A DNA stretch of 64,000 nt. It comes from Nematostella vectensis. Taxonomy: Eukaryota; Cnidaria; Anthozoa; Actiniaria; Edwardsiidae. Location: positions 9,442,139 through 9,506,138 of the forward strand of contig NC_064039.1 of the NCBI RefSeq assembly GCF_932526225.1. The letters run 5' to 3'. This document shows, one piece after another, positions 36,201-45,692 of the stretch; the stretch's first letter is position 1; each line of letters opens with the position of its first letter. A program made the translations under genes and the position numbers. The notes under the pieces were generated by a model. It was not told where the DNA came from and did no database searches. It was given only the letters and a program-made list of their open reading frames with translations.

Positions 36201-39200
36201 ACTTTACAGGAAGAGCAGGAAGAAGCTCCAGAAGAGTAAGTTTGATACCAATAGATATATGTTACTATTACTAATATACTTATTGACAATGTATTTATGG
36301 TATTTTAATGACTGCCACATAATTCAGCTCAGTCAAGCCATCGATCCATCAGTCAATCAATCAGTCGATTAATTAATCAATGAGTCAATCCATCAATCAG
36401 TCGATGAGTCAATTCATCAATCAGTCGAGGACACGATCAGTCAGTCAGTTTGTTGATCATTTAGAGCAGAAACTTACCTTTATTTCTTAAATGGATTTGT
36501 GCTGTATTCTTACCAGGGCTTCAACCAGTCCAAAAGTTGAGCAGACATCGATAATTGAGCAGGTGTTTGGAGCTGGTGTTGAGCAGAAAAGCAAATGCCG
36601 ATGCGGCAAGGACGCCACCAAGCCATCTGTGAGCCTGCTTTATGACCTCGAGTACCCCAGCCTCAATGGTAAAGTTAAATAAACAATACTCTCTAATATG
36701 ACCGCCTGCTTTAGGACGTTTGATAAATTGAATGGTAAAGTATAAAAAACAATACTCCTTGATATGACCGCCCGCCTTAGGACGTTTGATAAATTGAATG
36801 GTGAAGTATGAAAAACAATACTCTCTTATATGACCGCCTGCTTTAGTACGTTTGATAAATTGAATGGTAAAGTATAAAAAAACAATACTCCTTGATATGA
36901 CCGCCTGCTTTACGAGCCCAACCTGAATGGTAATTCAAAACAAACTATACTCCATAATATGACCGCCAGCTGAATTGTAAACAGGCGAACTTTTCTATTA
37001 CAACTAACATGACGACCATGCCTATTGACCATTACGATGATCTTACAAGCACGCCACGACTATGCATCTCCCTTGGTTCTATGGTTAATACCGAATGTGC
37101 CTGAAATCGACCTTTAAATGACCTATACCTTGATTTTTTTCATTTTGAAGGTAAACCAACAGAGACCCCTGTGTCATTTGAGTCCATCATAGAGGCGACA
37201 TTGTGCCGAGAACAGTCAATGCAGGCATGGTGTGATAAGTGCGGCAGATATCAACCAACGGTGAGATGGCAGCCATGTGACCACTTACCATACTTATACT
37301 AGGGCGGTCTGCAAAAATGCGCACAGTAATTGAGTAGGTGGTCAAGGCCGTAGCAGGGGGTGGGGCACTGTGGGCATTTGCCCACCCCCCCCCCCCCCCC
37401 CAATATTTTGAAAAATTATAAGGAAATGACCAGCAGGGGCGTGGCTGTGCCCCCCATTGTTTTCTTAATGTTTCTGTATTGTGCCCCCCAATCTTTCGGG
37501 GCCTGTTACGGCTATGTTGGTACTAGTGTAATGACAAGCATATCAGATACCAACCAATGGTGAGATGGCAGCCATGTTCCTAGCCCCTCAAACATGAACA
37601 ATTGTGTAGCTGGCAATTATTTCTTCACAAAATAAATGGTGGGCCCAGATGAGCCCGGGAAGTAGGGCCCTGTGGTCCTGAAATCTATGGTCCTGTCTCA
37701 ATTTGTATAAATTTGTATAAATTGATCCATTAGGAAAACAAACTTCTTTAGTGTGAAGAAATTCTGGGTGGGATACCTTTTTGCATGTACGATGTTCGGC
37801 TGATGCACAAGGTTGCAACAGGATGCGCTCCTGTTGAACGGTAACTAAACTAATACATAGATGCATGCACTCTTAGGTTCAAAGCCGTAAAGTGACGCGG
37901 TTACCAGATGTGCTGGCACTGAACTGTCACGTCGAGCAGGAGGGTGAGATCGAGCTGTGGAAAACGCAACAAAAGGCAAGTATTCTCATGTCGAGTGTAT
38001 CCCCATGAGGAGCAGCCAGAAGGAAGACAACCTTTCTGGAGACTGGGTCAGTACGCAGCTCTTACAAGCTGCAATTTGATTGGGCAAATGAACAATATCC
38101 GCACCTCGACACAAAGAACAAGAAGAATAGAGACAAAAGAACTCCTTTGAAGAGCAATTATAATAGGAGACAAAGCAGCTGCGTACTTACTCTGGACACT
38201 CTATGTGTACTCGTAGGGCTCATTTAACTGCATAGCAAAGTGTCGGCCTAATGCCAAGTGTTCTTTGTACCATAGATGCTAAATGTTCCCCAACTTGAGG
38301 AGAAACCTGTACAGACAAGCAAGCCATGTCGATACGGAGACAGTTGTACTCGGGCGGACTGCAAGTTCAGACACGACGTGTAAGTAGTGTTGTGTGAAGG
38401 TAGAACACTTCTCTTTTGGTTGACTGCAAGTTGTGGATGCTCCCACACGTAGTGTAGCTCTTGTCAGGAAAGACATTGTGCGATAAAATATCAAAATAAC
38501 CCTCTAAAAACAAAGTTTTATTCTACATTTAACAAACGTAATCAAACATTTTGCAACACTCTCCCCAAATTAACCGATGGAAATAGATGCTTTCTCACAC
38601 TTGGTGTACTTTGCTAGGATGACAAAATGGCGTATTACAGAGCCACTTCAATGTGTTCTGTTATGTATGAATGGTTGTAGGGTTATCATCGAGAAAGATG
38701 ACGAGCCGCGGTCCTGGGTCCCGATGGCTATCAAGATCTCTGCAGAAAATGGAAACATCGCTGTTACCAAAATCGACGAGGTCAGAAAACCCACTTTTTT
38801 TACATAATTTATTTGGTCACCCTGTTCTTAGATGAATCAACATGTGATTTGCATGGATACTAAATTCAAACATTCGTTGACAATGGATGCCACAGGGGCA
38901 GTAGGTAGTTTTTACTTTTCTAAAAATGGGAGCATATAGCATATGGAATTAAAATCGATGATATACATATCTACTAGGGGGGGGGGGGGACTTCCCGGCT
39001 ATGCCTTTTACCCTAAAACACGAGAATTTAGAAAAAATAAAAAAGGTAAAGTAAGCAAATCATGGCAACATCAGTCAATTTCATTTATTTATTAATTTGT
39101 GGACCTACACTCATGTAAATGTTTTATAAGGTGCCATGAATAAAATATCTAAGAGTCAGCCTATTTTTTTTTCTATTCTATTTCACCAGTTTTACTGGTG

Positions 39201-42200
39201 CGGAAGGCACAACAGAGCTAGGCTCTAAATCAAGTACCCCCTTGAGTGTATTGTTAGTAAGCATTGTAAGCACTGTCACTGGGGGTGGTCACTGCCAGAG
39301 GGTTTATTGCGTCCCCAGTGGTTCTTTTACGTCCCTTCGGTTCAGGTTAATGTAGTGCAGCTTGAAGAGACGGGACCTCCGGTTTAGTGTCCTTATCCGA
39401 GAAGACTGGAAACACGGGAGAATAACTTCAACTCACTTGTGACACAAATTCGAACCAAGGCAGGAACCCGGAAAAATCCCCAGTTTGAGCCAGGATTCGA
39501 ACCTTGGCCACAGCGGTGAGAGGCCGACGCGCTAACACACTTGGCCACCCGTGCTTCCCTGTATGTATATACCATACCATTCTAGTGAGTTTCAGGGAGT
39601 TCTCGTGTTGTTTTTCAGGGAGATAAGAAAGTGAAATGCGGCGAGAATGAAGTGGTGTATGATCTCCACGCCACTGTGGGCTACATACAGGACGCAAAGC
39701 ATGGCGGTAATCTGGTGACACATATTCACGTGGGACCCACCTATCACAGTAGGAAAGAGGTGTGACATGTATGATATAATAAGCAGGGTTGTATTATCTA
39801 CACGCCATTATTATAAGAGTAACATACTCGTTTTGACTCCGCCAGGGTGTCACTTGTGACCAGTGGTATGTGTTCAACGATTTTAGCATTACTCCCATTA
39901 CACCGGTAAGCTCACCTATGTTTCTACCTTGCAACAAATATTGCCTGTGCATTTTTTTACCTCTCGCGTTCGTCTGGTAGAAATAATATGAATCTTGTTC
40001 TTTCCGATGTTCTCCATCTTGTTTGTCATACATATTTTCCATGTACTAGCTTCTTTGCATTGCACGTTTACCGATTTGGTCTGTAGCGAAATTTGCCTAA
40101 CTTACTGCATTTGTAGATTGAGGCCGTAGTATTTAACCTTGAATGGAAAGTTCCTTGTGGGATTATGTTCGTCCGCCGAGATCTCAACTCCCGCCACAAC
40201 ATCACTCGTGAGTATGGAAAGCAACAGTGTCGCAACAAACGACGATAAAAATAACAACAGCAACTCCGTTGCAATTCTATAACAGCAACGGAAAGAGTAA
40301 CAACAGCAAACCAAGTCGTCCTCCGGTACCCAGGGCGTCGAAGTCAGCGTAACCTGGTATAAAGGCGCGAGTCGCTCCTTTCTCTTCTCTTACGCCCCTA
40401 CCCCTCCCCCTCTGCTGCAACTACAACTACAATAAGGACACGATACTATACAGTGAAACACAGACATGAACTCTCTTCTACTTGATCTAAAAACGTTTTT
40501 TTTTTTTTATTTTATTAGTTGCCACGCCCATCAAGGACACAATTTTATACAGTGAAACGTCTGTAACAGCCAAGCCCGGCCAGTCTAGACACTTCACCCC
40601 CTTGACCCCTGATGAGCTACCTTCGGAGGGAGGGCTGGTCGCTCTGGACGCAGAATTCGTCACCCTTAACCAGGTAAGTGTCATTTGACTTCTTTTCTGT
40701 TTTCCTGTGGCTTAATAACTAGTTAAAGCCGCATTGTCACCAGTTTACTTCCGGTCAATTACGTAACAATCTCCGATGATTTTTAAAGGAAAACGCGAAA
40801 AATGTTTCAAAATATTGAAAGTGTGTTTATTGGAAGTTTCTTTGAGGATGTGATTGATAATTTACAGCGTCTGTTTAATATCTCGGATTTTAATAGCTTC
40901 TTTTGTCTTTTAACGGTTGAGGTTTCCGTCGGACCTCCGGAAGTAAACTGGTGACAATGCGGCTTTAACACTAATACACTAATAACTAGGTGGTCTACGT
41001 AGGTGTGGTGGAATCAGGGAAATGAATCAGCACATGATTGAGATGGTATGTTTTACACCTCTCTTGAGAGCAAAGTAGTTTCACTGACGTTTCAAGCGTT
41101 AGCTCTTTGTCCAAGAAAAAAAGGGACTAGCGAAGGGCTTACGCTTGCACGAGACATAAGACATACAATTTCAACCCTAGGTTGATTTATTTCCCTGCGT
41201 CTGGTTTGTCTCTCGCCTCACCGCGATGGTCTTCGGTTCTAGGAAGAGGCGGAGATTCGCAGCGATGGTACACGGTCCACCATCAAGCCCAGCCAGATGA
41301 GCGTCGCCAGGATAACTGTCGTACGAGGGTAAGCAGCATGAAATGAAAGCATGGCCGTTTTGTTTGCTTATTTATGGTGTTTATGACAGGCTTGCTGAAG
41401 ATCAAAAAAGTACCCGCATGTCACCTCACCGTCAATAAGTAGCCCCCATATTACCTCAGCTACATTATTTCCAAAGCCCCATGCAAACAACGACAGCATT
41501 GCTGACCCTTCGATGCTGTTGCTGCTTGTACAATTTATTGAAATATAAATATTTGAAGTTGCTGTACACCATATCTGGAGGTGTTTTACAACATATTTGA
41601 AGTTGCTGTACACCATATTTGGAGGTGGTTTACAACATAGTTGAAGTTGCTGTACACCATATCTAGAGGTGGTTTACAACATATTTGAAGTTGCTGTACA
41701 CCATATCTGGAGGTGGTTTACAACATATTTGAAGTTGCTGTACACCATATCTGGAGGTGGTTTACAGCATATTTGAAGTTGCTGTACACCATATCTAGAG
41801 GTGGTTTACAACATATTTGAAGTTGCTGTACACCATATCTGGAGGTGGTTTACAACATATTTGAAGTTGCTGTACACCATATCTGGAGGTGGTTTACAAC
41901 ATATTTGAAGTTGCTGTACACCATATCTAGAGGTGGTTTACAACATATTTGAAGTTGCTGTACACCATATCTGGAGGTGGTTTACAACATATTTGAAGTT
42001 GCTGTACACCATATCTGGAGGTGGTTTACCACCTGTTTTGAAGGCGGTTCAAAACATATTTGGAGGTGCTTTACACCATATTTGGAAGTGGTTTTACACC
42101 ATATGTGTAGGAGATTTAAACCATATTTGGAGGTGCTTTACACCGTATTTGTACTTGATTTACACCATATTTGGACCTGATTTACACCATATTTTTACTT

Positions 42201-44151
42201 GATTTACACCATATTTGGACCTGATTTACACCATGTTTGGAGGTTGTGTACACCATATTTGGAGGTTGTGTACACCGTATTTGGAGGTGCTGCGAAGAAG
42301 TTCCCCAACCTATTTTTCTGACTTGTGTTCAGTCGAGGAGGCGCAAGCTTTGCTGGCTTTTTAGCGCTGTTTGCATGGGGCTTAAAGAGAGTTTGTCAGC
42401 CTCACCTTTGTTTTTGTTTTCCGACAATATTAAAAAACAAATCACGAGAAGAGCTCGTAGAATAACCACTTTAAAATAAGATATGCTTTATTTATAAGAT
42501 TGCATCGCAACAGCTTCCCAAAATCACACTTGTTACTTTGTTGCAAGGTTGAAAAATGGCGTCTGAACGGGACTCTTTAATGTTTGTTTGTGGTGGTTAG
42601 GGAAGGCCCACTGAAGGGAGTACCAATTATCGATGACTATATCTCGACATGTTTGTTTATGGTGTTTAGGGAAGGTCCACTGAAGGGAGTACCATTCATC
42701 GATGACTATATCTCGACATCGGAACAAGTGGTTGACTACCTGACCAAGTTTTCGGGCATCAAACCGGGCGACCTGGACGCCACCATGTCCTCCAAGCACC
42801 TTACCACGCTGAAGACAACTTACCTTAAGATACGCGCGCTAGTGGACCGCAAGGTTAAGTTTGTGGGACATGGACTGAAGAAGGACTTCAGAGTCATCAA
42901 CATATTGGTAAGCGACGATGACTTCTTTATGTCATATCAGCATCAACGTTAGAATTAGCATACTTTTGGTTACTATCATGATGACAATAAGCATTGCTAC
43001 TATCACTTCACCATCATCATTATTAACATGTTTGTGTTTTACTATTGTTATAATAATATGTTACATAATAATCGTCCAGTCAAACTTTTAAAAGATTATG
43101 CTTTTAGCTTTTATCTTCGTTTACATTAATGGCGAATAGATGGGAATAAAGAGGTTTATTTTCTAATCTGGAAAGCAAATTAGGCTGGTTATTTTGGTGG
43201 TCAATCTACAATAGTTACAAATAATCAGGTTTACAAAATTCTTTTTGTTATAGGTTCCAAAAGGACAAGTGTTTGATACAGTCGGGCTATTCCACCTGCC
43301 TAGACAGCGATATCTCTCGCTTCGATTCCTTGCCTGGTATTTCCTTGGTAAGAATCTTTAGCTGCAATCTAAAGAGGTTCATTACCCTTCTCGCTGCTAT
43401 AGATGGCAGAAGCTGTAAAGGAAATACTTTATACCAAAAATATTTTTTAAGAAATTTGCGAAGGTTGCCCTTTGTGCATCAAATGCGTTTGTGATATCCG
43501 TGTCAGAACAGGGTGTGTACTAATATAGCTCGTCCAGCTCATCTACAGAGTGGTATACCTTGTTTGGCCTTCCTTGCCTAGGTCAAGCCATCTATACCGT
43601 GGTCGGACTATCAATCTATATAACTAGGTCGGACTATCCTTTCTTAAGGTCTGACTATCCTTGCTTAGGTCTGACTATTCTAGCCTAGGTTTGACTACCC
43701 ATATTCCCTCAACCCCATCGCGTCGCTTTATCTCATGCTGGCTGTATTCCATGCCGAGGTTTGAATATCCATACACCCTCAACCCCATCGCGTCGCTTCA
43801 TCTCATGCTGACTGTATTCCTTGCCTAGGTTTGACTTCCCATATTCCCTCAACCCCATCGCGTCGCTTTATCTTATGCTGACTGTATTTCTTGCCTAGGT
43901 TTGACTACCCATATTCCCTCAACCCCATCCCTTTATCTCATGCTGACTGTATTCCTTGCCTAGGTTTGAATATCCAATCAGAGACACACGATAGCACTGA
44001 AGATGCTTGTACGGCTTTAGAGCTCTACCGAAAGTACCAGGACCTCACTACCACAGGCGATCAGACAGAGTTCAAGAAAGTTTTGAAGCAGCTCTACGAA
44101 GATGGCCGCAAGTGTAACTGGAAAATCGAGCCTGATAAAGGGGTTGACTAA
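24285..44151 (+). CDS. PAN2: PAN2, catalytic subunit of the PAN2-PAN3 poly(A) nuclease
   Basis: Thirty exons phase cleanly into 1140 residues: 24285-24428, 27526-27692, 28038-28158, 28313-28387, 28662-28780, 29281-29356, 29954-30022, 30099-30326, 30750-30823, 31268-31318, 32316-32412, 32884-32974, 33192-33257, 34380-34474, 34674-34802, 35575-35724, 36183-36235, 36517-36668, 37151-37260, 37877-37975, 38276-38379, 38681-38780, 39619-39759, 39846-39905, 40117-40207, 40519-40673, 41243-41328, 42670-42907, 43254-43347, 43964-44151. Order: WD40-like region (about 1-380), linker binding PAN3, ubiquitin-hydrolase-like fold from about 460 (box [12 protein letters not shown], catalytically dead in this family), then a DEDDh exonuclease with D931, E933, D1040, H1087 and D1092. 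It shortens mRNA poly(A) tails with PAN3 in the cytoplasm. Odd points: a CCCH finger (C740, C746, C751, H755) in exon 21, a GC-AG intron after exon 20, and tandem arrays over many splice sites. Confidence 0.95.
25555..26085 (-). mobile_element. Internally deleted DNA transposon with Tc1/IS630-like transposase C-terminus
   Basis: Inverted repeats of about 100 bp bound the block: the left arm (about 25555-25655) begins atcctaaaataattattcaa, and the right arm (about 25982-26085) ends with its complement. Between and into them runs a minus-strand frame of 122 codons (25642-26010). It contains [12 protein letters not shown], the signature that precedes the last catalytic acid in DDE transposases of the IS630/Tc1/mariner group, followed by an intact stop. 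The N-terminal catalytic part is missing, so this is a truncated copy in PAN2 intron 1. A TA target could not be confirmed. Confidence 0.7.
28540..28662 (+). repeat. Duplicated acceptor region of PAN2 exon 5
   Basis: The sequence around the true acceptor (tctgtgcgtag, then ataaccctcagagatccatt) has a partial copy about 90 bp upstream (cctgtgtgtaggtaatcctc and agagatccattgag), together with flanking catgttaaat and tttattact text. The upstream copy is decayed. It is one of several splice-junction duplications in PAN2. Confidence 0.7.
31542..32145. mobile_element. MITE with CAGGGCTTCTGGAATTACGCG ends
   Basis: The left terminus cagggcttctggaattacgc is matched by its complement at 32124-32145, giving inverted ends of about 21 bp. 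The interior repeats (c)cgcgtaatttagcgcgtaat about ten times, mostly in the right half. The CAGGG start resembles hAT-type termini, but an 8-bp target duplication was not seen. It is about 600 bp, non-coding, and lies in PAN2 intron 10. Confidence 0.7.
32645..32785 (+). repeat. Short tandem array of CTCCAATCCTTTGTTA units
   Basis: Five units of 30-33 bp, each beginning ctccaatcctttgtta, lie in PAN2 intron 11. The first two end in tctaatcaatc and the later ones in aaaaggaaacc, so there are two subtypes. Confidence 0.85.
33232..34250 (+). repeat. PAN2: Array of about 18 units spanning the PAN2 exon 13 splice donor
   Basis: The end of exon 13 (gttgagatgaaatactccag, actgg) with its donor gtgagtcatgg is repeated about every 59-60 bp for 1 kb. 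Most units keep a GTGAGT donor and the exon-like text. Some have GTGTGT, GTGGGT or TTAGT instead. The first unit is the real exon end at 33257. Intron 13 is therefore largely composed of copies of its own 5' junction. Confidence 0.95.
34729..35180 (+). repeat. PAN2: 98-bp array, five copies, spanning the PAN2 exon 15 splice donor
   Basis: The last 70 bases of exon 15 plus its donor (gtgagtaggtttgcactccc) recur with starts near 34731, 34829, 34927, 35025 and 35123. Copies 1-4 retain a cag/gtgagt junction, and the fifth is diverged. The 98-bp period is not a multiple of three, so downstream donors would shift the frame. Confidence 0.95.
35714..35950 (+). repeat. PAN2: Array of four units spanning the PAN2 exon 16 splice donor
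   Basis: Units of about 64-70 bp begin acacatcaggtatggtatat at about 35716 (exon 16 end), 35780, 35849 and 35919. Each keeps the cag/gtatgg or cag/gtatga junction of the true donor at 35724. Confidence 0.9.
36660..36965 (+). repeat. PAN2: 67-bp array, five copies, spanning the PAN2 exon 18 splice donor
   Basis: The junction aatg/gtaaagt recurs near 36665, 36732, 36799, 36866 and 36927, each followed by caatactcyytratatgaccgcc. The first is the real exon end at 36668. The last copy again carries some exon-like text (ccaacctgaatgg). Confidence 0.92.
39175..39565 (-). mobile_element. tRNA-derived SINE
   Basis: On the minus strand the head reads like a type II tRNA: A-box text GGTGGCCAAGTGTGTTAG near 39545, then B box GGTTCGAATCC near 39500. 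The body continues to about 39175, where an A-rich tail follows. The insertion lies in PAN2 intron 22. The cloverleaf is not intact enough for a functional tRNA gene. Confidence 0.72.
41550..42290 (+). repeat. 44-bp minisatellite grading into 21-22-bp units
   Basis: Units of tttgaagttgctgtacacca and tatctggaggtggtttacaa repeat about eleven times at a 44-bp period up to about 42050. Beyond that they dissolve into shorter ttacaccatatttggagg-like units to 42290. The 44-bp unit looks like a dimer of the shorter one. It is in PAN2 intron 27 and does not include an exon edge. Confidence 0.92.
42588..42726 (+). repeat. PAN2: 69-bp duplication of the PAN2 exon 28 acceptor
   Basis: A segment containing the acceptor (ggttag or gtttag) and the first 50 bases of exon 28 is present twice, with acceptors ending at 42600 and 42669. 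The offset is exactly 69 bases. Using the upstream acceptor would add 23 codons in frame with no stop. The downstream acceptor gives the conserved protein length. Confidence 0.93.
43560..43968 (+). repeat. PAN2: Array of about 70-80-bp units spanning the PAN2 exon 30 acceptor
   Basis: Units with ttgcctaggtttgactaccc, accctcaaccccatcgcgtc and atgctgactgtattcc recur about four or five times. The last ttgcctag/gtttgaat at 43963/43964 is the acceptor used for the final exon. Earlier units carry near-identical cctaggtttga acceptor-like junctions. Further left are shorter ggtcggactatc units. Confidence 0.88.
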
Positions 44152-44466
44152 TGATACGGACCCACCCGTCCCATGGCCTTCCAGGATCTATCACTACTGG
44201 ATCTAGCATGATTCAACGATTTCTCACGAAATCGGTTGATAGGTTCGAGTGTTGACCATGAGTGGGAGAAGATAACTAGTGTTTACTTTTGTAAATATTG
44301 AAACACGCAGACGGTATATTAAAACTACTATAATGTTTTTGATCCGCTTCTGTTTGGGGGGGGGGGGGGGGGGGGAGGAGTGGAGGATACTCTTTAAAAG
44401 TAGACGGGGGTGGTCGTCCTATCTTTTAGGGTATAAAATTATACCAACTGCTATCCCTTAGGGGGT
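44152..44466. other. PAN2 3' flank
   Basis: This is the 3' UTR and flank of PAN2, including an 18-base poly(G) tract near 44357. No canonical AATAAA signal stands out. The Polinton target-site duplication begins at 44467, so the element was inserted about 315 bp beyond the PAN2 stop. Confidence 0.5.
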
Positions 44467-44472
44467 GTTCAA
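44467..44472. repeat. Left target-site duplication GTTCAA
   Basis: GTTCAA directly precedes the left terminal inverted repeat and is repeated at 58104-58109 directly after the right one. Six-base duplications are characteristic of Polinton/Maverick integration. Confidence 0.85.
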
Positions 44473-44933
44473 GGGGGAGGGGACTGGGGGTTTCAGTGAA
44501 ACCCGACTGACGCGCCCGCCGCCCGGCTCGCCGCGCCCCCAGCCCGTTTTTCGTGGCCTGGTGTATACGGTCTGGGGAAGCAGACGTTTTCCGTAGTTTT
44601 TCGTAGGCCCCCAAGGCCTGGGGTATACCGTCTGGGGGGTTTCAGTGAAACGGACTGGCGCCCGCCGCCCGGCTCGCCGCCCCCCCCCCCCCCCCCCCCC
44701 CCCAGCCCGTTTTTCGTAGACCCCGAGCGCCTAGGGTATGCCGTCTGGGGGCCTCGTTGGAGAGGGGTGTGTTATAGGGGTCGCTTAAAGCATTTGCTTT
44801 AAGGGGGTGGCGGCGCTTGCCCGTTTTTGGTAGCGCTAGGCGCTGGGGGGAGCAAGGGGGGGCCTAGCGCCTAGCGCTAACGATAACAGGGTGGCTGGCC
44901 ACCCTTGGGTGGTAACATGTGGGAACCTTGCAA
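44473..44933 (+). repeat. Left terminal inverted repeat of the Polinton
   Basis: The repeat begins gggggaggggactgggggtt and ends near catgtgggaacc. It contains a GTTTCAGTGAAAC near-palindrome twice, GTATACCGTCTGGGG modules, a ccgcccggctcgccg module twice, a poly(C) tract, the perfect hairpin CTTAAAGCATTTGCTTTAAG and a TAGCGCTAGGCGC inverted pair. Confidence 0.9.
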
Positions 44934-45037
44934 TAAGACCCTCGTCTGTCCTATAGTATACCGAGCCTACGGAGCGCGGAATAACCGTTTTTCGGCCGTA
45001 AATTCAAAGCCGCTGGCGTGACGTTTAAACCTGAGTT

Positions 45038-45676
45038 TTACTCGAACACCTCGCTCCCGAACTCGCGAATTTCTTGCAGTCTCATTTTAATCTTTTCGCG
45101 TGTCTCCAGGGACTTTCTCGGGGGCCCTTTCTTGCTTTTTTTCTCACGCGATGCGAGGCCGTGTCGAGCTCTGATAGTGGCCTTGAGCGCGTAGTATCTC
45201 TCTTGTTCCCGAAGTATTAGCTGAAACTCTTCGTCTGAGATATGCCCGTCTTGCAGAGCCTTAGAGACCAGCTCGCTGATCGAGTTTTTCTTACTCTCCG
45301 CTAAAACCATCGTGTCTTCGTGTTTAGCCACCTTGCTCGTAAGATCTCTAGAGACTATCCCTGCGCTTACGCTCACGACACCGATCAGCCCAGCGATCCC
45401 TGCCAGCGGACCGCCGATCACAACCCCTATCCCACTCAAAGAGGCTCCTACCCCGGCGCTGGAAAGCGCCCCTGCAGCGATGCCGGATACCACAGACACA
45501 GCATGGGTAACGGCAAAGGCGCGCTTATACTTTTTCCGCACCTGTCGATGATGCGTTATCTCGTTGTCTAGAACCGCCTGAGTGTCACATATTTTCTGGA
45601 GTCGGAAGCTTTGCACGTCGCCGCCGCTGTGCATACTGGGAAGCGAGGGGTATATGGCACCACCGCTGTTTGCCAT
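45038..45676 (-). CDS. Polinton membrane protein, 212 aa, intact
   Basis: The frame is open from ATG to stop, a rarity in this element. The N-terminal 55 residues are soluble, with a YPSLPSMHSGG segment and a helical stretch. Residues about 55-110 are Gly/Ala-rich and hydrophobic (SVVSGIAAGALSSAG and VIGGPLAGIAGLIGVVSV), fitting two membrane segments. The rest is charged, with a coiled-coil-like KHEDTMVLAESKKN region, a DGHISDEEFQLILREQE helix pair and a basic C-terminus. I recognise it only as a conserved accessory protein of invertebrate Polinton-like elements. A virion-membrane or entry-related role would be a guess. It is the first gene in from the left end and is transcribed toward that end. 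Confidence 0.7.
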   Translation of the reverse strand: MANSGGAIYPSLPSMHSGGDVQSFRLQKICDTQAVLDNEITHHRQVRKKYKRAFAVTHAVSVVSGIAAGALSSAGVGASLSGIGVVIGGPLAGIAGLIGVVSVSAGIVSRDLTSKVAKHEDTMVLAESKKNSISELVSKALQDGHISDEEFQLILREQERYYALKATIRARHGLASREKKSKKGPPRKSLETREKIKMRLQEIREFGSEVFE

Positions 45677-45692
45677 GTTTGTTACGTCGGGG

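Noticed and set aside
39490-39560. Functional tRNA gene on the minus strand
   Set aside because: A- and B-box text is good, but the cloverleaf ends do not pair convincingly and the body continues as a SINE.
41550-42290. CRISPR-like array
   Set aside because: Units are contiguous without unique spacers and lie in a eukaryotic intron. It is a minisatellite.
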